64,000 nucleotides of DNA from Cladopsammia gracilis (Eukaryota > Cnidaria > Anthozoa > Scleractinia > Dendrophylliidae). Positions 1 through 12,487 of this stretch are shown here, in pieces. A program made the position numbers and the translations under genes. The DNA is taken from positions 516,001 through 580,000 of the forward strand of contig JAJGOT010000117.1 in assembly GCA_022457155.1 (NCBI GenBank), read 5' to 3'. How positions within the stretch are numbered: the first letter of the stretch is position 1; each line of letters starts with the position of its first letter. The notes under the pieces are model-generated. The model saw nothing but the letters and a program-made list of their open reading frames with translations. It did not search any database and was not told the origin of the DNA.

Positions 1-237
1 TAATATTCTTGCGAACTCTTATTTGATGTCCATACACAAAGAAAAGCTACAAGAGAGTCATGGGTGAAAAGCGGAAGATATCGCAAAAGTACTTTGAAGA
101 TAAGGTTAGAAGTATTCGACCAAATGTTAAAAAACCAAAGCACGAAGAAAGAGATATCACTGAAAAGGCTCGCTGAATTCAAGTACAGCATTAAAATCAA
201 AGCCAAATTACTGAGCAGTTTAATATAAAACAAATGT
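1..237. other. Left-edge sequence, nothing recognised
   Basis: AT-rich sequence at the left edge. There is no open frame of useful length and no repeat that I can match elsewhere in the window. Confidence 0.3.
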
Positions 238-556
238 GGAGACGCAGTGGTGCAGTCATAGCGCATTAAACTTAATTAAGATCGGAAGGTCGGTGCCTCA
301 AGGCCTGGCCTCGGTCGTCGTGTTGTTTCCTTAGACAAGAAACTTTACTCCACATTGTCTCTCTCCACCCAGGTATATAAATGGGTACCGGCGACAAAAT
401 GCTGGAGGTAACCCTGCTATGGACTAGCATCCCATCCAGGGGGAAGTAGCAATACTGCGGCACTAGCTGTTTCCGGCCTATACCTGTACAGAATTGAACC
501 GGGTTAATCTTAGGCCGAGTGGGTCACCTGTGAATCGTGCATGCGTGACTTTAGCA
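238..556 (+). mobile_element. tRNA-derived SINE, degraded copy
   Basis: This stretch matches the SINE copies at 33734-34025 (same strand) and 11790-12406 (opposite strand). The shared blocks are the TTTCCTTAGACAAGAAACTT block, the CTCTCTCCACCCAGGT block, the GGGTACCGGCGA block and the GGACTAGCATCCCATCCAGG block. The tRNA-like head (about 240-310) is badly diverged, so its A and B boxes are not clean. A short open frame on the minus strand is a by-product of the repeat. No target-site duplication was found. Confidence 0.75.
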
Positions 557-791
557 TGTCCACTCGATTCATTACCAACAGATAAAAAACACACGAGAAT
601 GAGTAGAGGTTCTTTCAGGACACTCTGTCAAGCTGACAACACAGCCAGGTCTTCAGTTTTGTACTGTACTAAAACAACTGTACATTTAGCCGACCAAACG
701 TGTGAGATTTGACAGCTTAAAAGGAGCTAATGACAGTGAAGCAGCCCTAAAATTGCCATGTCTTTTGGGATCCGGAGTGAGGAGGTGGTGG

Positions 792-792
<1 letters not shown>

Positions 793-822
<30 letters not shown>
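793..822. repeat. 30-bp poly-G tract
   Basis: An uninterrupted G run is followed by GGGCA repeats. Its length is likely to be unreliable in assembly. It creates a spurious poly-glycine open frame on the plus strand. Confidence 0.9.
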
Positions 823-823
<1 letters not shown>

Positions 824-1274
824 GGGCAGGGCAGGGCAGGGCCCCCAGACAGCGGACCGGTACCACTAGTGAATCAGATGTTAAATGAACCGTTTTACGT
901 TTGTTTCTATTTCTCACCAACTGTCAAACCTATAGAGCCAAGCCAGCTTAGGATTCTAACCAACATCTCAGGGTAGACAGACTGTAGTCATATCGCTACT
1001 TGTTGACTCAATGATTCAACATTTATTGATTAATGAACAGGGCCGGGTTGTTCAAAGCACGATTAAGCTAACCCAGGATTAGCGTCAGTTTTGAATCCAG
1101 TTAAACGACTCAATAATTAAAAAATTTCCAAAGTTTTCTGTCCGGCAGTTTCGACTTAACTTTTCTTCGCTACCAGCTATAAATGACTTTTTGAAAGCAT
1201 TTTTAAACAGAGAAATAAAATCCTCGGTTAACTTTTAATTCGGGATTAGCGTAAATCGGCCGCTTTCGAACAAC

Positions 1275-1520
1275 TGGGCTCAGATGTTTAAACGGCTATT
1301 CAACAAATGTTGAACAATGTATCATGCTTTGTTGAATGTGAAATAGGCCATTCAACATGTTGAACGAAAATAGAGACAGGTTCTATTCCGTTCAACAAGA
1401 TGCAACTTGTTGAACGACCTCAGTCCATCGTTTTAAAATGTTGAATGTGTTTTCTTCTCATTCAACAAATTGCAACATCGTTCAACGTTTGTTGCTCAAC
1501 ACCGATGTTCAACCGTGTAT
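1275..1520. repeat. TTCAAC/GTTGAA palindrome-rich repeat
   Basis: The stretch is dense in short palindromes of the form TTCAACAnnTGTTGAA, with at least eight TTCAAC or GTTGAA cores in 250 bp. A similar cluster lies at 13005-13300. This looks like a dispersed non-coding repeat; no terminal repeats were found. The 540 bp before it (after the G tract) and the 980 bp after it show nothing recognisable. Confidence 0.5.
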
Positions 1521-2511
1521 CATTCGCTAAAATATGGCATCGTGAAACAGCTCACTCTGAGCGAAAACCATAAGCAACATGAAAACCACGGTCCACGCGA
1601 CGTCCCAGGCCATACAGTCTTTCATGCTTTTAGTTTACATGCAAAGAGTTGTAACGCTAGGATGATCCTAGCGTGGATCATCTAGCGGGAGGCGTATCGT
1701 CCAAACGCGACGTACGTGTTTCTTACTTCCAGTTTAACTGAGGCGCTAAGGTAATCCTATGATTCTACGACGAGGGACATCCTTTTATAGATCTCTGTCA
1801 GAATCATCTTGTAACGCTACAACCCTACCCATGCAAAATAAAAGTAGAAAACATGTTTCTCTTTGGAATATAGGTTTACTTCTTGTATGGTGGTTTGATA
1901 TCATTTAAGGAAAATGTAAGAGCAACCCTAAAGGAAATTATACTTGAAATTTCGAACTGAACTGATACAATAAACTTTCTCATAATTCTCGGGAAACTAT
2001 ATGTCCTTTGGGATGTATAAAGGCCCGTATCTGCCCTTATTTCACTATGCATGTTTCTTAACAAAGTTAAAATTAAGCTGGAAACAGAGAAATATATAGC
2101 AATACAAAATGGGACATTTAGAGCTTTGAAGAAAAGATGAGACGCAATTCTCGTAATGTCCTTGTAGGTTAATTTAAAACTAGTTCGTTATTTATTTTGT
2201 TAAAATATTTGACTTCTTATTTGTGTATGTTTATGTTATACTGTTGTGTATTTAAGTGTCGCGTGAGACCGTTTTCCTTATCTCGCGTGTATATTTTGTA
2301 ACATTAAAAATTGTAACAAAGTGGTTGCGAGTGTCGTAAAACCAAAACCTAAGTAATCACTCTGGCCAATCGCAACAGACGCAGATGGATGGATGATCCT
2401 CCTTTTAGGACGAGCAAAAAGCAAACAATCCCGAGGGAGAGAAAGGGCAATTTAAAATTCAGGGCAGTGAAACAGATCCACCATTGCGGGAAAAGATAAG
2501 AATTCGTGTAA

Positions 2512-2947
2512 AGGCGCTGTTACACTAGGATCACTAGGCAATTTGTGCAACCGTGCGTTGCGGTGCTGCGAGACAAGTTGCACGAGGGGTATTCAAATAC
2601 ACTACGCGTGGCCATATACTGTCACTTTAAGCCGCCATTTTGTCTTCGAGACAACAACGCACATGCGATAAAAGGAGCAATTTAATTGGTGTTGTCACAA
2701 AACGTTGCGACACACGTTACAGGAAGCATGTTACACTACGCAACTCTTGAAAAAATCGTTGCAGCGTTGCGAGAATCGTTGCGAAAAGTAGAACCGAATT
2801 TTACTTCTCGCAACGATTGCGGCAACAAAAAAATTCCGAGAAATGTTTGTTTAAGGGTATGTTACACAGGCAATTTTTCACGCAACTTGTGTCGCAACAA
2901 AATTGCGAGACAAGTTGCACGAAAAATTGCTTAGTGTAACAGCGCCT
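2512..2947. mobile_element. MITE with TAA target duplication
   Basis: The terminal inverted repeat AGGCGCTGTTACACT is perfect at both ends and is flanked by TAA at 2509-2511 and 2948-2950. The interior contains more inverted GTTGCGAGAC-type motifs and no coding capacity. A 3-bp TWA duplication and a short TIR are hallmarks of PIF/Harbinger-type non-autonomous elements; the family assignment is inference. Confidence 0.8.
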
Positions 2948-3200
2948 TAACTTCTCTTTAATTTCAAACCGGGATACAGTAGTTGGCGAGAAGCGAAATA
3001 CGGAAACGCAAGCGAAAATCACTTGCCGCATGGAAAATCGTCCGTGTGCCCGTGTTACACGGGCCCACACGACCCAAAATTTTCGCGTGCTAAAAATCGT
3101 CGTTGTTTGTAACATGATTGGTTGTTAATCGGTTTATAAGAGCGGTTTTCAATCGATTATGTTAAAACCAATGCTAAATTAATCACTCTGCCCAATCACT

Positions 3201-3317
3201 AGCCTGCGTAGCAGGCGCATGGAAATAATATGGGTGCAAGAAAGAACGGGGCGCGCGAGGGAGACGCTCCCGTTCTTTCTTGCGCCCATATTATTTTCAT
3301 GCGCCTGCTACGCAGGT
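3201..3317. repeat. Foldback hairpin, about 50-bp arms
   Basis: The left arm starts AGCCTGCGTAGCAGGCGCAT. The right arm is its near-perfect reverse complement, ending GCGCCTGCTACGCAGGTT. The arms also share a run around GAAAGAACGGG. The loop is only about 18 bp. It would extrude as a near-perfect hairpin and has no coding function. Confidence 0.85.
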
Positions 3318-3437
3318 TACCCAACCACAACAAACGCCGACAATTCTATGAACCAATCAGAATTCAGATGGTTCCAAGCGCGGGAAAGTGCGTACGGGCA
3401 GTCGTGATTGGTTTTGGTTTTCCTTCAGATTGTCGTA

Positions 3438-3737
3438 AGGCCCGTTTACACAGGCGATTTTTTGTGCAATTTTTATCGCGCGCAAGTTGCATCTTCGAAT
3501 CGCGTGTGTAAATTAGCGGCGATTTCAGTGCGATTTGGGTGTGATTTGTCGCGCGATGTCGCAGAGGTTTCGAACATGTTCGAAACCTGATGCAACTTGG
3601 CGGCGATTTTTGGGAAATCGCAGCAAATATCGCACCCGAATCGCACAGGAAATCACCGCTAGTTTACACTTGCGACAAAAGTTGCATTGGAGAGCGCGGC
3701 AAAAATCGCATCAAAAATCGTATGTGTAAACAGGCCT
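3438..3737. mobile_element. MITE with TA target duplication
   Basis: The ends AGGCCCGTTTACACAGGCGA and the complement of its partner (AGGCCTGTTTACACATACGA) form imperfect TIRs of 50 bp or more rich in GCGATTTTT. TA flanks both ends. The internal sequence is built of repeated GCGATTTTTG-like words. Short open frames across it are incidental. Confidence 0.75.
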
Positions 3738-3917
3738 TAAGAAAGTAGCGCGAGATTTTCAGCCAATCACAAAGCGTAGCAATGCAAAGCCGAAAATGAA
3801 AACCACTCTATTCTCTATTTTCCAATCCCCCATAATACACTTTGTTTGCCCCCCAAATTTTGCATAAAGTATTGTTTCCAAGTGCTCTTTAGCCTCCTAC
3901 GCAGACGTCCTTAGGGC

Positions 3918-4318
3918 CCCCCCCCCCCTAAGCAATTACCTCCCTCAATTTTATAGGGGAGTCCCCTCCCAGGCAATTACCTCCCTCAATTTTATATGGA
4001 AGTCCCCCCCCGGGCAATTACCTCCCTCAATTATATATGGGAGTCCCCCCCAAGCAATTACCTCCCTCAATTTTATATGGGAGCCCCCCTCCCCCACCCA
4101 GACAATTAACTCCCTCAATTTTATATGAGAGTCACCCCCCCACCCAGACAATTAACTCCCTCAATTTTATATGGGAGTCTCCCCCCCAGACAATTAACTC
4201 CCTCAATTTTATATGGGAGTTCACCCCCCCCCCCCAAGCAATTAACTCCCTCAATTTTATATGGGAGCCCCCCCCCCCCCCCCCCCCAGGCAATTAATCC
4301 CCTCAATTTTATATGGGC
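3918..4318. repeat. C-rich minisatellite, about 45-bp unit
   Basis: Eight or nine tandem copies share the core CAATTACCTCCCTCAATTTT followed by ATATGGGAG and a variable run of 5-18 C. The C runs are length-variable. Because the unit lacks stop codons in several frames, spurious open frames appear on both strands. Confidence 0.9.
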
Positions 4319-4319
4319 C

Positions 4320-6240
4320 TCACTGTAATTGAGAGATGTTTAAACACAAGACAAAATCTATTTTTCTGTGGTGATTAATTCCTTTATTCTCATATCCTAT
4401 AGATTTGCTCATGCAGTGACACTGCAAAGAGAAATCAGGCGCTTAACAATATTGAAGTTTAAAAGGTGGCCCTTCAAATTAATGTGGTTTATATTTAACT
4501 TTGTTAGGAAAGGATGTCAAAGAACAATCATTTTATGCCATTTTGAATAGCACTGAGTATTTATTTCATGTAATTACCTTTTTTTTTTACTTCCTTATTT
4601 TATTATTTCACATATTGTTTTCTTGTATGCGACCAAAATTAACATTGATTAAGCTGTTAGAAGTAAACAATATTGTATTCTGACATGGTTAATCTTATTT
4701 TACAAAAATCTAGCTAAAATAATAGAGGATTTCGCCCTTAATGCAAATCACGGGTAGACAGGCTAAACATGCTGCCAAATAGTGTCATCTAATTATGGCA
4801 AAATTTATATTTTCTTCTATTTGGAATTCAAAACTTCAATACTGGGAAGAGGATTTTAGTCACCAAATTTGAGGAATGTAGCTGTGTTATAAGGGGTGAA
4901 ATTTTTTGGGGAGGTTTTTCATACATTTCTCATAAAACAGTCAAGAGTCCACAGAAAAAAATACAGACAAATGTTTGGAAAACAAAAAAACATATTATTG
5001 CACGCTTTGTAACACAGCTACATCCCAAAAAATGAACGAGTAGTCTTGTTCTTAGTATCATAAGTTTTTGCATCACAAAAAATTAATATTAAAAAAATTC
5101 ATTTTACTGAAATTATTTTACACTGGATTCCCATACTAACCCTGTATTTGGCTGCATGTTTGCTCTGGTTACCAACAATCCCCCAACAAGTGCAAGTTCC
5201 TCTATTAAACATGTTCTATTAACTTCTTCAAATATAAATTTATCAGATGTCTGTACCAAAGTATTATTTTAATAATCAGCATGTATATATATATAACATC
5301 TTACTTTTATTGATTTATGACTTTCTACTTATTTTAACAGTCTTTTAACACAAAATGATTATCCAATAAAATTAGATTTAATTATAGCACAGAAATTAGC
5401 CAGTATCAAAGGATCAAATTAAAATAGAAAATATCAAACAACATTTCAGACTTAATTATTTATTATTATTAACAAATCACTTTTAATGAGATTACTACCC
5501 TTTTACTAGCCTGAGAAAACAGACGTCATTTCTTATTGTATTGTCTTTTTCTTTTTTGTCCTCTCGTTTAGGTAACCTTTTCTTTTCTTTTATTAACTGA
5601 AGTCTGTATTAATCTTTCCTCCGCCTCAATTAGCCTTTTTTGCTACTAGCGGTGGTCAAGTATCTCTGTTTTTTACTTTAATTTATTAACTAAAATTGTA
5701 TCTACTGTTGTAATTGGAAGATGTGAAATAAAATTGATGTTGTTTGTTTCTTTTGCACCACCACTGGTTCCCCTGCAAAATGGTCATCTGAGAAATGAGC
5801 CAGTGGTAAACCGACATCTGATTTCTCTGGCTATCATTTTTCAATTAAGGGTATTTTCTTCAAAAGCTGTGTCAATTGAAAAGGCATCCTAGTTTAATTG
5901 AATGGCATAAAAGGTTTTATTTTTTAAAATTCCCTATTAATCAATATTTTCTGCAAAACTTTATATAGAAATAGCGAAAAGATTTTTTTTCAAGCTAAAA
6001 ATTTGAAAAAAATGCACTTCCTTACTTCACCATTTATACCTTTATGAGCAAAACTGATCACCTTAAAATAGTAAGCAACGACATGTCTGTCACGCTAAAA
6101 TTTAAATTTAGGATATTTAAATTCAAATTTCCCTATAAATTATGCTCTTAAAGGGTATGTTATAAAAGGTTTAACCTAAAACCAAATACGGTAAGCTACA
6201 AGATTCTCTCTGAACACTGCCCCTGTTTTAGCTGCAATTA
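4320..6240. other. AT-rich intergenic sequence
   Basis: No exon, transposon end or RNA gene was recognised here. The sequence is AT-rich with homopolymer runs. Two short open frames at the left end have no recognisable motif. Confidence 0.4.
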
Positions 6241-6638
6241 AGGATGATTTACATGGCACAACTTTGCACATGAGAGTTTTTGTAATGCGCGCTGCTTGCA
6301 TAAAACAAAAATTTATAGAACTCGCATCATGTAACATTGTATGTAGCTATGATTGTCGTAGCGTTTTAAAACACGTTTCAAAATCCTACAACTCTTTTCG
6401 TGTTGCACACAACAGTTGTGAGCGAGTTGTAGGCTGATTTAGACGACGTGATTTGTGTTGTATGTAAGGCGTGAGCAGGTTGCATGCTAAGTAGTTAAAT
6501 TTGTATAGGTTTTTATATATTCACATATTGTAAAAAGCATAGACTCTTGTTAATGCATTTTTTAAGAACTTATTATTATTATTAGTATTATTATTATGCA
6601 ACAGTTGTAGGCAAAAGTTGAGCCGTCTAAATCAGCCT
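6241..6638. mobile_element. MITE with TTA target duplication
   Basis: The left end AGGATGATTTACATGGCACA pairs with the right end (reverse complement AGGCTGATTTAGACGGCTCA). TTA flanks it at 6238-6240 and 6639-6641. The interior has ACAACTGTTG-like inverted words and a short TTA microsatellite. The TWA target suggests the same broad class as the 2512 and 44095 elements. Confidence 0.75.
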
Positions 6639-6641
6639 TTA

Positions 6642-9162
6642 CAGAGGCATCTTCTGTCTACGGTATGTCTTGGAGGGAGGGGGTGGACTTTCGTTGTACC
6701 CACAAAATGCTCTGTCATTTTTATATGGAAGTTCCCCCACCCCCAACCTGGTGATATGTGTGATATGACCAGGTGGGAAGAATGATCAGTAAGTAGTTAA
6801 AACACGAAGTGTGGGGGGTTTCACATGAAAGTGAAAGGGGTGCTAGTCCGAAATGTTACAAAAAAGTGTAAAAGGTATCATGAACTAGTTCTGACTTATT
6901 TCTACGCCTAAAGAGAAATTAAAAAATAAACAAGAACTCTACAAGTAGTAAAGTCTGGCTTTCGGGTCTTGTAAGTGTCCCTAAGGCACGAGAATTAATC
7001 CAATTGTTATGATTTGTTTTACAGTCATTTAAGCTTAAAGATGTTTCTCATTTGGAGTCCTTTGATGAATAAACCAAATTGTCTTTCATGTCTTAGGGTG
7101 ACACAAATTCGCATTGTTTGAAATAGGAGAGAAATGGACAATTGTTTATGCGCTAAAGGTCAACTTTCATTTTGTTGTTGTTTTTGGTTAGTTGCTATGT
7201 GTTCTCTTATGACCTTAAAATTGCTATGCCAAGTGATATGACGTCACTTTGTGGTCATTTTTATCTGTGAATACACAAAGCAATGTCTTTGTCTTCAATC
7301 TCAGTATGGAAAATTAAAACTGATCTGTGGACTTCAAATGGACTTTTCAAGACTTGGATAAATGCTACAGCACAATATATGTTTCTAAATGTGAAGCCAT
7401 TTGAGAAAGCACCAACTTTTTAATCAATTAATCTAAACTCTTATCTCCAAAAACACTTGAAACCGAAACACTTAGCCGCAGGCTACAAACCACTTGAAAT
7501 ATAATTTTCTTACAGAGAAACAAACCTGAATTTATAAGTCGGGCAGGCGTGGCTGCAGCCCAACTAAAAAACACATTACATTGTTTTGTTGGCAATCAAG
7601 TCGATTGCATTGAAACATTCCACTTGTACCAAGTTTCACAGAGAAATGTGAAAAAAAGACATTTCTGTAGATGACACCCCAAATGTTAAAAAAAAGAAAC
7701 ATTTTGACCGAGACATGACAAATGCCCCTATCTGTTTTAAATTGTTAAGTTTCCATCTCCTCTTCTCTATTCCTCCATCAAAATAGAGGATTTACATCAA
7801 TTAATAAAAACTAAAAACCTTTCTTACATTTCACTGCCAACTTTGGGTTTAGTTTATTTCATGAACAGTGGGTAACATGGTTGTCAAGTTAAAGATAGAT
7901 GTCGTTTACAGTCAAAACCAGGCAAGCATTCCTGCCAAGAATGGATTTATGAATACATCATTGCATTATTTTGTTGCTCATTTCAATAATCTGATCTATG
8001 AATAAAGAATGCAAAATTTCAATGAAACCTTGATTAAAAAATCAAATTTTGATTGGATTAACACATCACTTACCTGAGACACAAGAATTTGACAGGTTTC
8101 TTCATATTTGCATAATCCATCTCCTAACGACAATTCTTATACTATTTTCTCTTCAACATCAGCTTTTTATATTTCCTTCAGAATATCAAAACACAGGAAA
8201 GTCTTTTTAGTATAATGATAGGTTTAAAAAGTGATTGGCAAAAAGAAATGAAAAAAAAATGTTGGATTATGTATGCAAATATCAGGAAACCCGTCAAATT
8301 CAAATGCATGCTGAACATGCAAAACCGCTGCGAACCCAATCACAATCCAAGTTTTCAATAAATGAAAATTTTACATTTTTCATATGAATAGTGGATTATT
8401 GAAATGAGTAATGAAATCAAATTTGCAATAATGTTATAATGAATTCATCAATTCACTCATGGCAGAAATTTACTATAAATCTTTGTAAAAGTCAAAATCA
8501 TGTAAAAGCTTAACATGCTTTAAAACACATACATGGTCAAAAACAGTCAATGAACTTTCTTATGTAACATATTACTATTTCCTTTTTTGTGACAAAAAAG
8601 TCAACTGCTGTAATGACAAGACTTGCTTAAGGATAAATATTATTAAAGTTCATAATAAACAAAGTTATCCAGAAATTTTAAGATCGACAAAACTACCATA
8701 ATCTGCTTGCAGTTCTATCACAGTTTTTATTTGATAGTGAGTAAAAAGCTTGAAGAAAGTTCACATTTTCAAATTAGAATTACTTTTATGATAAATTTGT
8801 GTTGTGTTTTGCAGGCACTGAAAAAACTGTGAATGCCAAAAATATTTCTCGATTGGTTATTGGTTTTCAGTTTTAGTTGTTTGTGAATGATGGTGGACCA
8901 TGATGGATGCAGTTTCTTGCTGTTACAAGATCTCGCATGTGACAAATTATCAAATGAAAATTGCTGAAATATTATTTTGGCATTTCACAGTTCTCACTTA
9001 CAATGCAAGTGGAATAAAAACCAAGACTCTTTTTAAAATTTGTTTGAAACTGCTGCTGGACTACACCACAAATTCTTCAAGTTATGCTCTTGATATTACA
9101 ATGCAAAACGAACATTTCCTAGAGCTCTAATATAAGCATTCCAGTCTCCATGCACACTGGTT
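6642..9162. other. AT-rich intergenic sequence, no gene recognised
   Basis: No coding exon can be supported. The longest open frame (76 codons, 8900-9130, plus strand) has no recognisable domain and ends just before a tandem repeat. It is more likely chance than a gene. Confidence 0.4.
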
Positions 9163-9830
9163 CTATTCTGGGGAATATGGTCTAACTTTTGAATTCGTGG
9201 ACAAAATATTGAGTGTTTCCATTCAAGTGTGCCCATTCAAATGAAAGCTATCAAGCAGTACTTTCCTGTGGTACTGTTTATTATGCTGTACAAGGTGGTT
9301 CTAACTTTTGAGTCTGTGGATGAAATCCTAAAGTGTGACCATTCAAATGAAAGCTACTGAGCAGTACTTTCCTGTGGTGCTGTTTATTATGCTGTACAAG
9401 GTGGTTCTAACTTTTGAGTCTGTGGATGAAATCCTTAAGTGTGACCATTCAAGCGAAAGCTACTGAGCAGTACTTTCCTGTGGTGCTGTTTATTATATGT
9501 TGTAAATGGTGGTTCTAACTCTTGAGTTGGTGGATGTACAGTGAGCTAAAGTCGACCATTCAAATGACAGCTACTGAACAGTACTTTTCTATGATGATGC
9601 TGTGTACAAGATGTCAGTTACAACTCTAGCATGATCTTGACTTGATGGACAAAATCCTTAAGTGTAACCATTTGAATGAAAGGAACAGTACTAAAAATGC
9701 TTTGAAACTGTCAATTATGTTGTAAATGGCAGTGTAAGATTTTACATCTGTGAATGAAATTTGTAACCATGATCATGCAAATAATAGTTATTAAGCAGTA
9801 CTTTCCTTTGGTGGCGCTTTTCTCCTTGGT
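9163..9830. repeat. Tandem repeat, 106-118-bp unit, about six copies
   Basis: Units begin near 9181, 9299, 9405, 9513, 9617 and 9731. The core is TTCTAACTTTTGAGTCTGTGG, shortened or diverged in the outer copies, followed by CCATTCAAATGAAAGCTACT and GCAGTACTTTCCTGTGG. The second and third units are nearly identical and the outer units decay, the usual profile of unequal exchange in the centre. Confidence 0.85.
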
Positions 9831-10453
9831 AGGAAATTTAAGAAACTTTAATAAATTTGTATGTTTGCCCTCTAAGAAAAATAAGGAAATCAAATTAGAT
9901 ATTAAATGTATTGTGTTAACTCTTTGTTTTTCTGAATTAGAAGCTTCCCGCCTAACAATAATAAATTATTATTGACAAATGCCACATTTTCCAGGAGTGA
10001 TTTATTTCTTGTAATAATTATAATTATACAATTATTTATTATTATTGTAATGCTGAAAAGTTCTTAATTTTCAGCCACTGCATGCTTGCCTTCAGTATTG
10101 GAAAATTTCCATTTTTTGATCTTCATCATATGCCGCATGGCATGCTTTCAATTCTTACAAACTTCATTTGATGTAAGTTTCAAAACAAAACAACAAACGT
10201 CCATAATATTCGCTTAAGTTTAAAAATACTGTTTCAAGACTAAAAACTTAAAAGCAAACAAAACCTAACGTTTTTTACTAATTAAGCCATCTTCAGAGTA
10301 AAACACCGTCCGCTACATGCACATTTGATATGTTTTAAGTGATTCCTGCTGGGAACGGAACCGTTTTGCTTACATAAGAATGAATTTGTTTGTTCAAACT
10401 GGGGCTCCATTGTTGTATCATTAGGCTTTCAATAATTCTGTGCTGCAACAGAA
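9831..10453. other. Non-coding sequence before a Penelope remnant
   Basis: AT-rich sequence with TTATTA runs. The last part (about 10330-10450) may belong to the same Penelope element as the following remnant, but its reading frame is broken. Confidence 0.35.
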
Positions 10454-10813
10454 ATGAAAGACTTTGCAAAACATTTATCTTCAAGTTGGATAATTTCACA
10501 GGTTTCAAATACATTTTCATCATCCTTTGGCACACAAGACAAATTAAAAGTCTTTTCATTTTTCAACTTTAAAGACAAAAACATTCACAGATCACACGTT
10601 GTCTACAAAGGGGACTTTTCTTGCTGGGATAATTACATCGGTGAGACCATGAGGAATGTGGAGGTGCGAACTGTTCATTCAAACCCTTGTAATGACTCTA
10701 AACATGCTTATCGCCGATGCGAGAATCTGTCCCATTCTTTTAGTTGGAGAATCCTTTGTACGGCCCAATCTTACCACAAGCACAGAATTATTGAATACAT
10801 AATGAATACATAA
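10454..10813 (+). pseudogene. Penelope-like element fragment, GIY-YIG endonuclease region
   Basis: The frame reads through motifs that I associate with the C-terminal endonuclease of Penelope-like retroelements: a basic stretch with FNFKDK, then SHVVYK, then YIGETMRNVEVR, then a HSFSWRIL segment and RIIEY. YIGET corresponds to the YIG half of the GIY-YIG signature, and the arginine in VEVR fits the catalytic Arg position. The normal Cys pair after VVYK is disturbed (only one Cys remains in FSCWDN). No reverse transcriptase lies in front of it. It is a truncated, decayed copy; the family call is from motif memory and no alignment was run. Confidence 0.55.
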
Positions 10814-11775
10814 ATGGGCCACTTCGAAAAATACCATAATTTCTTCAAAGTGCAGGTTTGGGTGGTGTTTGATGTAAGCCTAATTTTTCCAATTTATTTT
10901 GTTTTTAGCACATGCTATGCTTCAACTTCTTGGCAATTTGCATATGGTGCAGTATATGAACACACAATGCTACGTTCTAGCGTTCCTACATGTACTATGA
11001 ATTCCATTGTGCCATTCTAACAAAGGAGACTTGAATAATAATTACACCAAGGTGAGGCTGAGCCTGCACATAAAAGATTATTATGGTATTTTTCTAAATC
11101 AGCTTTGCAGCCCCACTTTTGAACAAACAAGTTCATTCTTACATAATGAAACTGATCCCATCACTTAAAACATAACATGTGCATGAAGCGACTGTCTTTT
11201 ACCCTGTAGATGACTTAATTAGTCAAAAACGTCCGGTTTTCTTTTCTTTTAACTTTTTAGCCTTGTAAATAGTATTTTTAAAACAACGAAACAATGATTT
11301 GTAAATATTATTGTCAAATTCTGCAATCTTAAATTGTGAAATCTAAATTCTGTTATTACTGGTTTTCCATTGTTGTATACCATTATTCTAGATTCTTCTA
11401 CAAATTTGGCATAGGAACTGCCTGCACCTACGTTAATTATTTTCGCTCTTACTCTAGCATAGCATTTTGTTACAATTCTAATAAAATTCTACCCATTTCT
11501 GTTTCTTAACTTTTAAATATACACTGTAGGAAAGCTTGAATAATATGAAGAACACATCTTTTTAAATTTATTTACCGGTATCTCTCTTAGCTTAACTAAA
11601 GAATCTTTAATATAATTCTTGTGATTATCCTATATAATATATATGTATATATAATGTACATTACTGTAATGTGTCTGCTGTTATCGCAGCCTCACGTGTT
11701 GATCACAGTCTCCTGGAGAAAGAAAAGGAAAATTAATAAGGCCATTTTATAGCTTTTAACGGCTGTGTTCACACT
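10814..11775. other. Non-coding, AT-rich
   Basis: No gene or complete repeat was recognised. It contains an ATATAT microsatellite-like stretch near 11630-11660. Confidence 0.4.
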
Positions 11776-11789
11776 GGCACTGAAACATG

Positions 11790-12406
11790 GGTAAAGGTAA
11801 AGTCACACACGAGCCATGGATGGCCCACACAAGCCACAGGGTACCCACTCGGCTGGAGCTTAACCCGGTTTCTGTAGCATGAAGTGACTAGGAGTATTGC
11901 TACTCCCCCCTGGATGGAATGCTAGTCCATCACAGGGTGACCTGGTTTATATACTATGAAGTGACTAGGAGTATTGCAACTCCCCCTGGATGGGATGCTA
12001 GTCCATCACAGGGTGACCTGGTTTATATACTATGAAGCAACTAGGAGTGTTGCTACTCCCCCCTGGATGGGATGCTAGTCCATTACAGGGTTACCTGGTT
12101 TATATACTATGAAGCAACTAGGAGTGTTGCTACTCCCCCCTGGATGGGATGCTAGTCCATTACAGGGTTACCTGGTTTCTATACTATGAAGTGACTACGA
12201 GTATTGCTACTCCCCCCTGGATGGGATGCTAGTCCATCACCGAGTTACCCCCAGCATTTTGTTGCCGGTACCCATTTATACACCTGGGTGGAGAGAGACA
12301 ATGCGGAGTAAAGTTTCTTGTCTAAGGAAACAACACGACGGCAGAGACCAGGCTTGAACCACCGACCTTCAGGTTGAAAGTCCGACGTGCTAACCACTAG
12401 ACCACA
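11790..12406 (-). mobile_element. tRNA-derived SINE with an internal 77-bp tandem expansion
   Basis: This is the same SINE as at 33734-34025, in reverse. The tRNA-like head lies at the right end (about 12330-12406) and reads as the reverse complement of GTGGTTAGCACGTCGGACTT. A 14-bp target duplication, GGCACTGAAACATG, is present at 11776-11789 and 12407-12420. The element is about 617 bp, against about 292 bp for the unexpanded copy. The excess is four to five head-to-tail copies of a 77-bp block that begins GAAGTGACTAGGAGTATTGC and occurs once in the normal SINE. Within the array, copies 3 and 4 share variants (GAAGCAACTAGGAGTGTTGC), which shows stepwise duplication. Confidence 0.85.
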
Positions 12407-12487
12407 GGCACTGAAACATGTTAAGACTTAAATATGATGAAATGTCTTTGACTCTTTTGAAAAACATTTTCAGATTGCCAGAAAACA

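Noticed and set aside
758..976. Poly-glycine open frame
   Set aside because: Created by the 30-bp G tract; no domain or splice context.
3951..4328. Overlapping open frames on both strands with a repeated SILYGS / IEGVNCLGG pattern
   Set aside because: They are translations of the C-rich minisatellite, which lacks stops in several frames. Lengths depend on homopolymer runs.
8900..9130. 76-codon plus-strand open frame
   Set aside because: No domain, no splice support and next to a tandem repeat.
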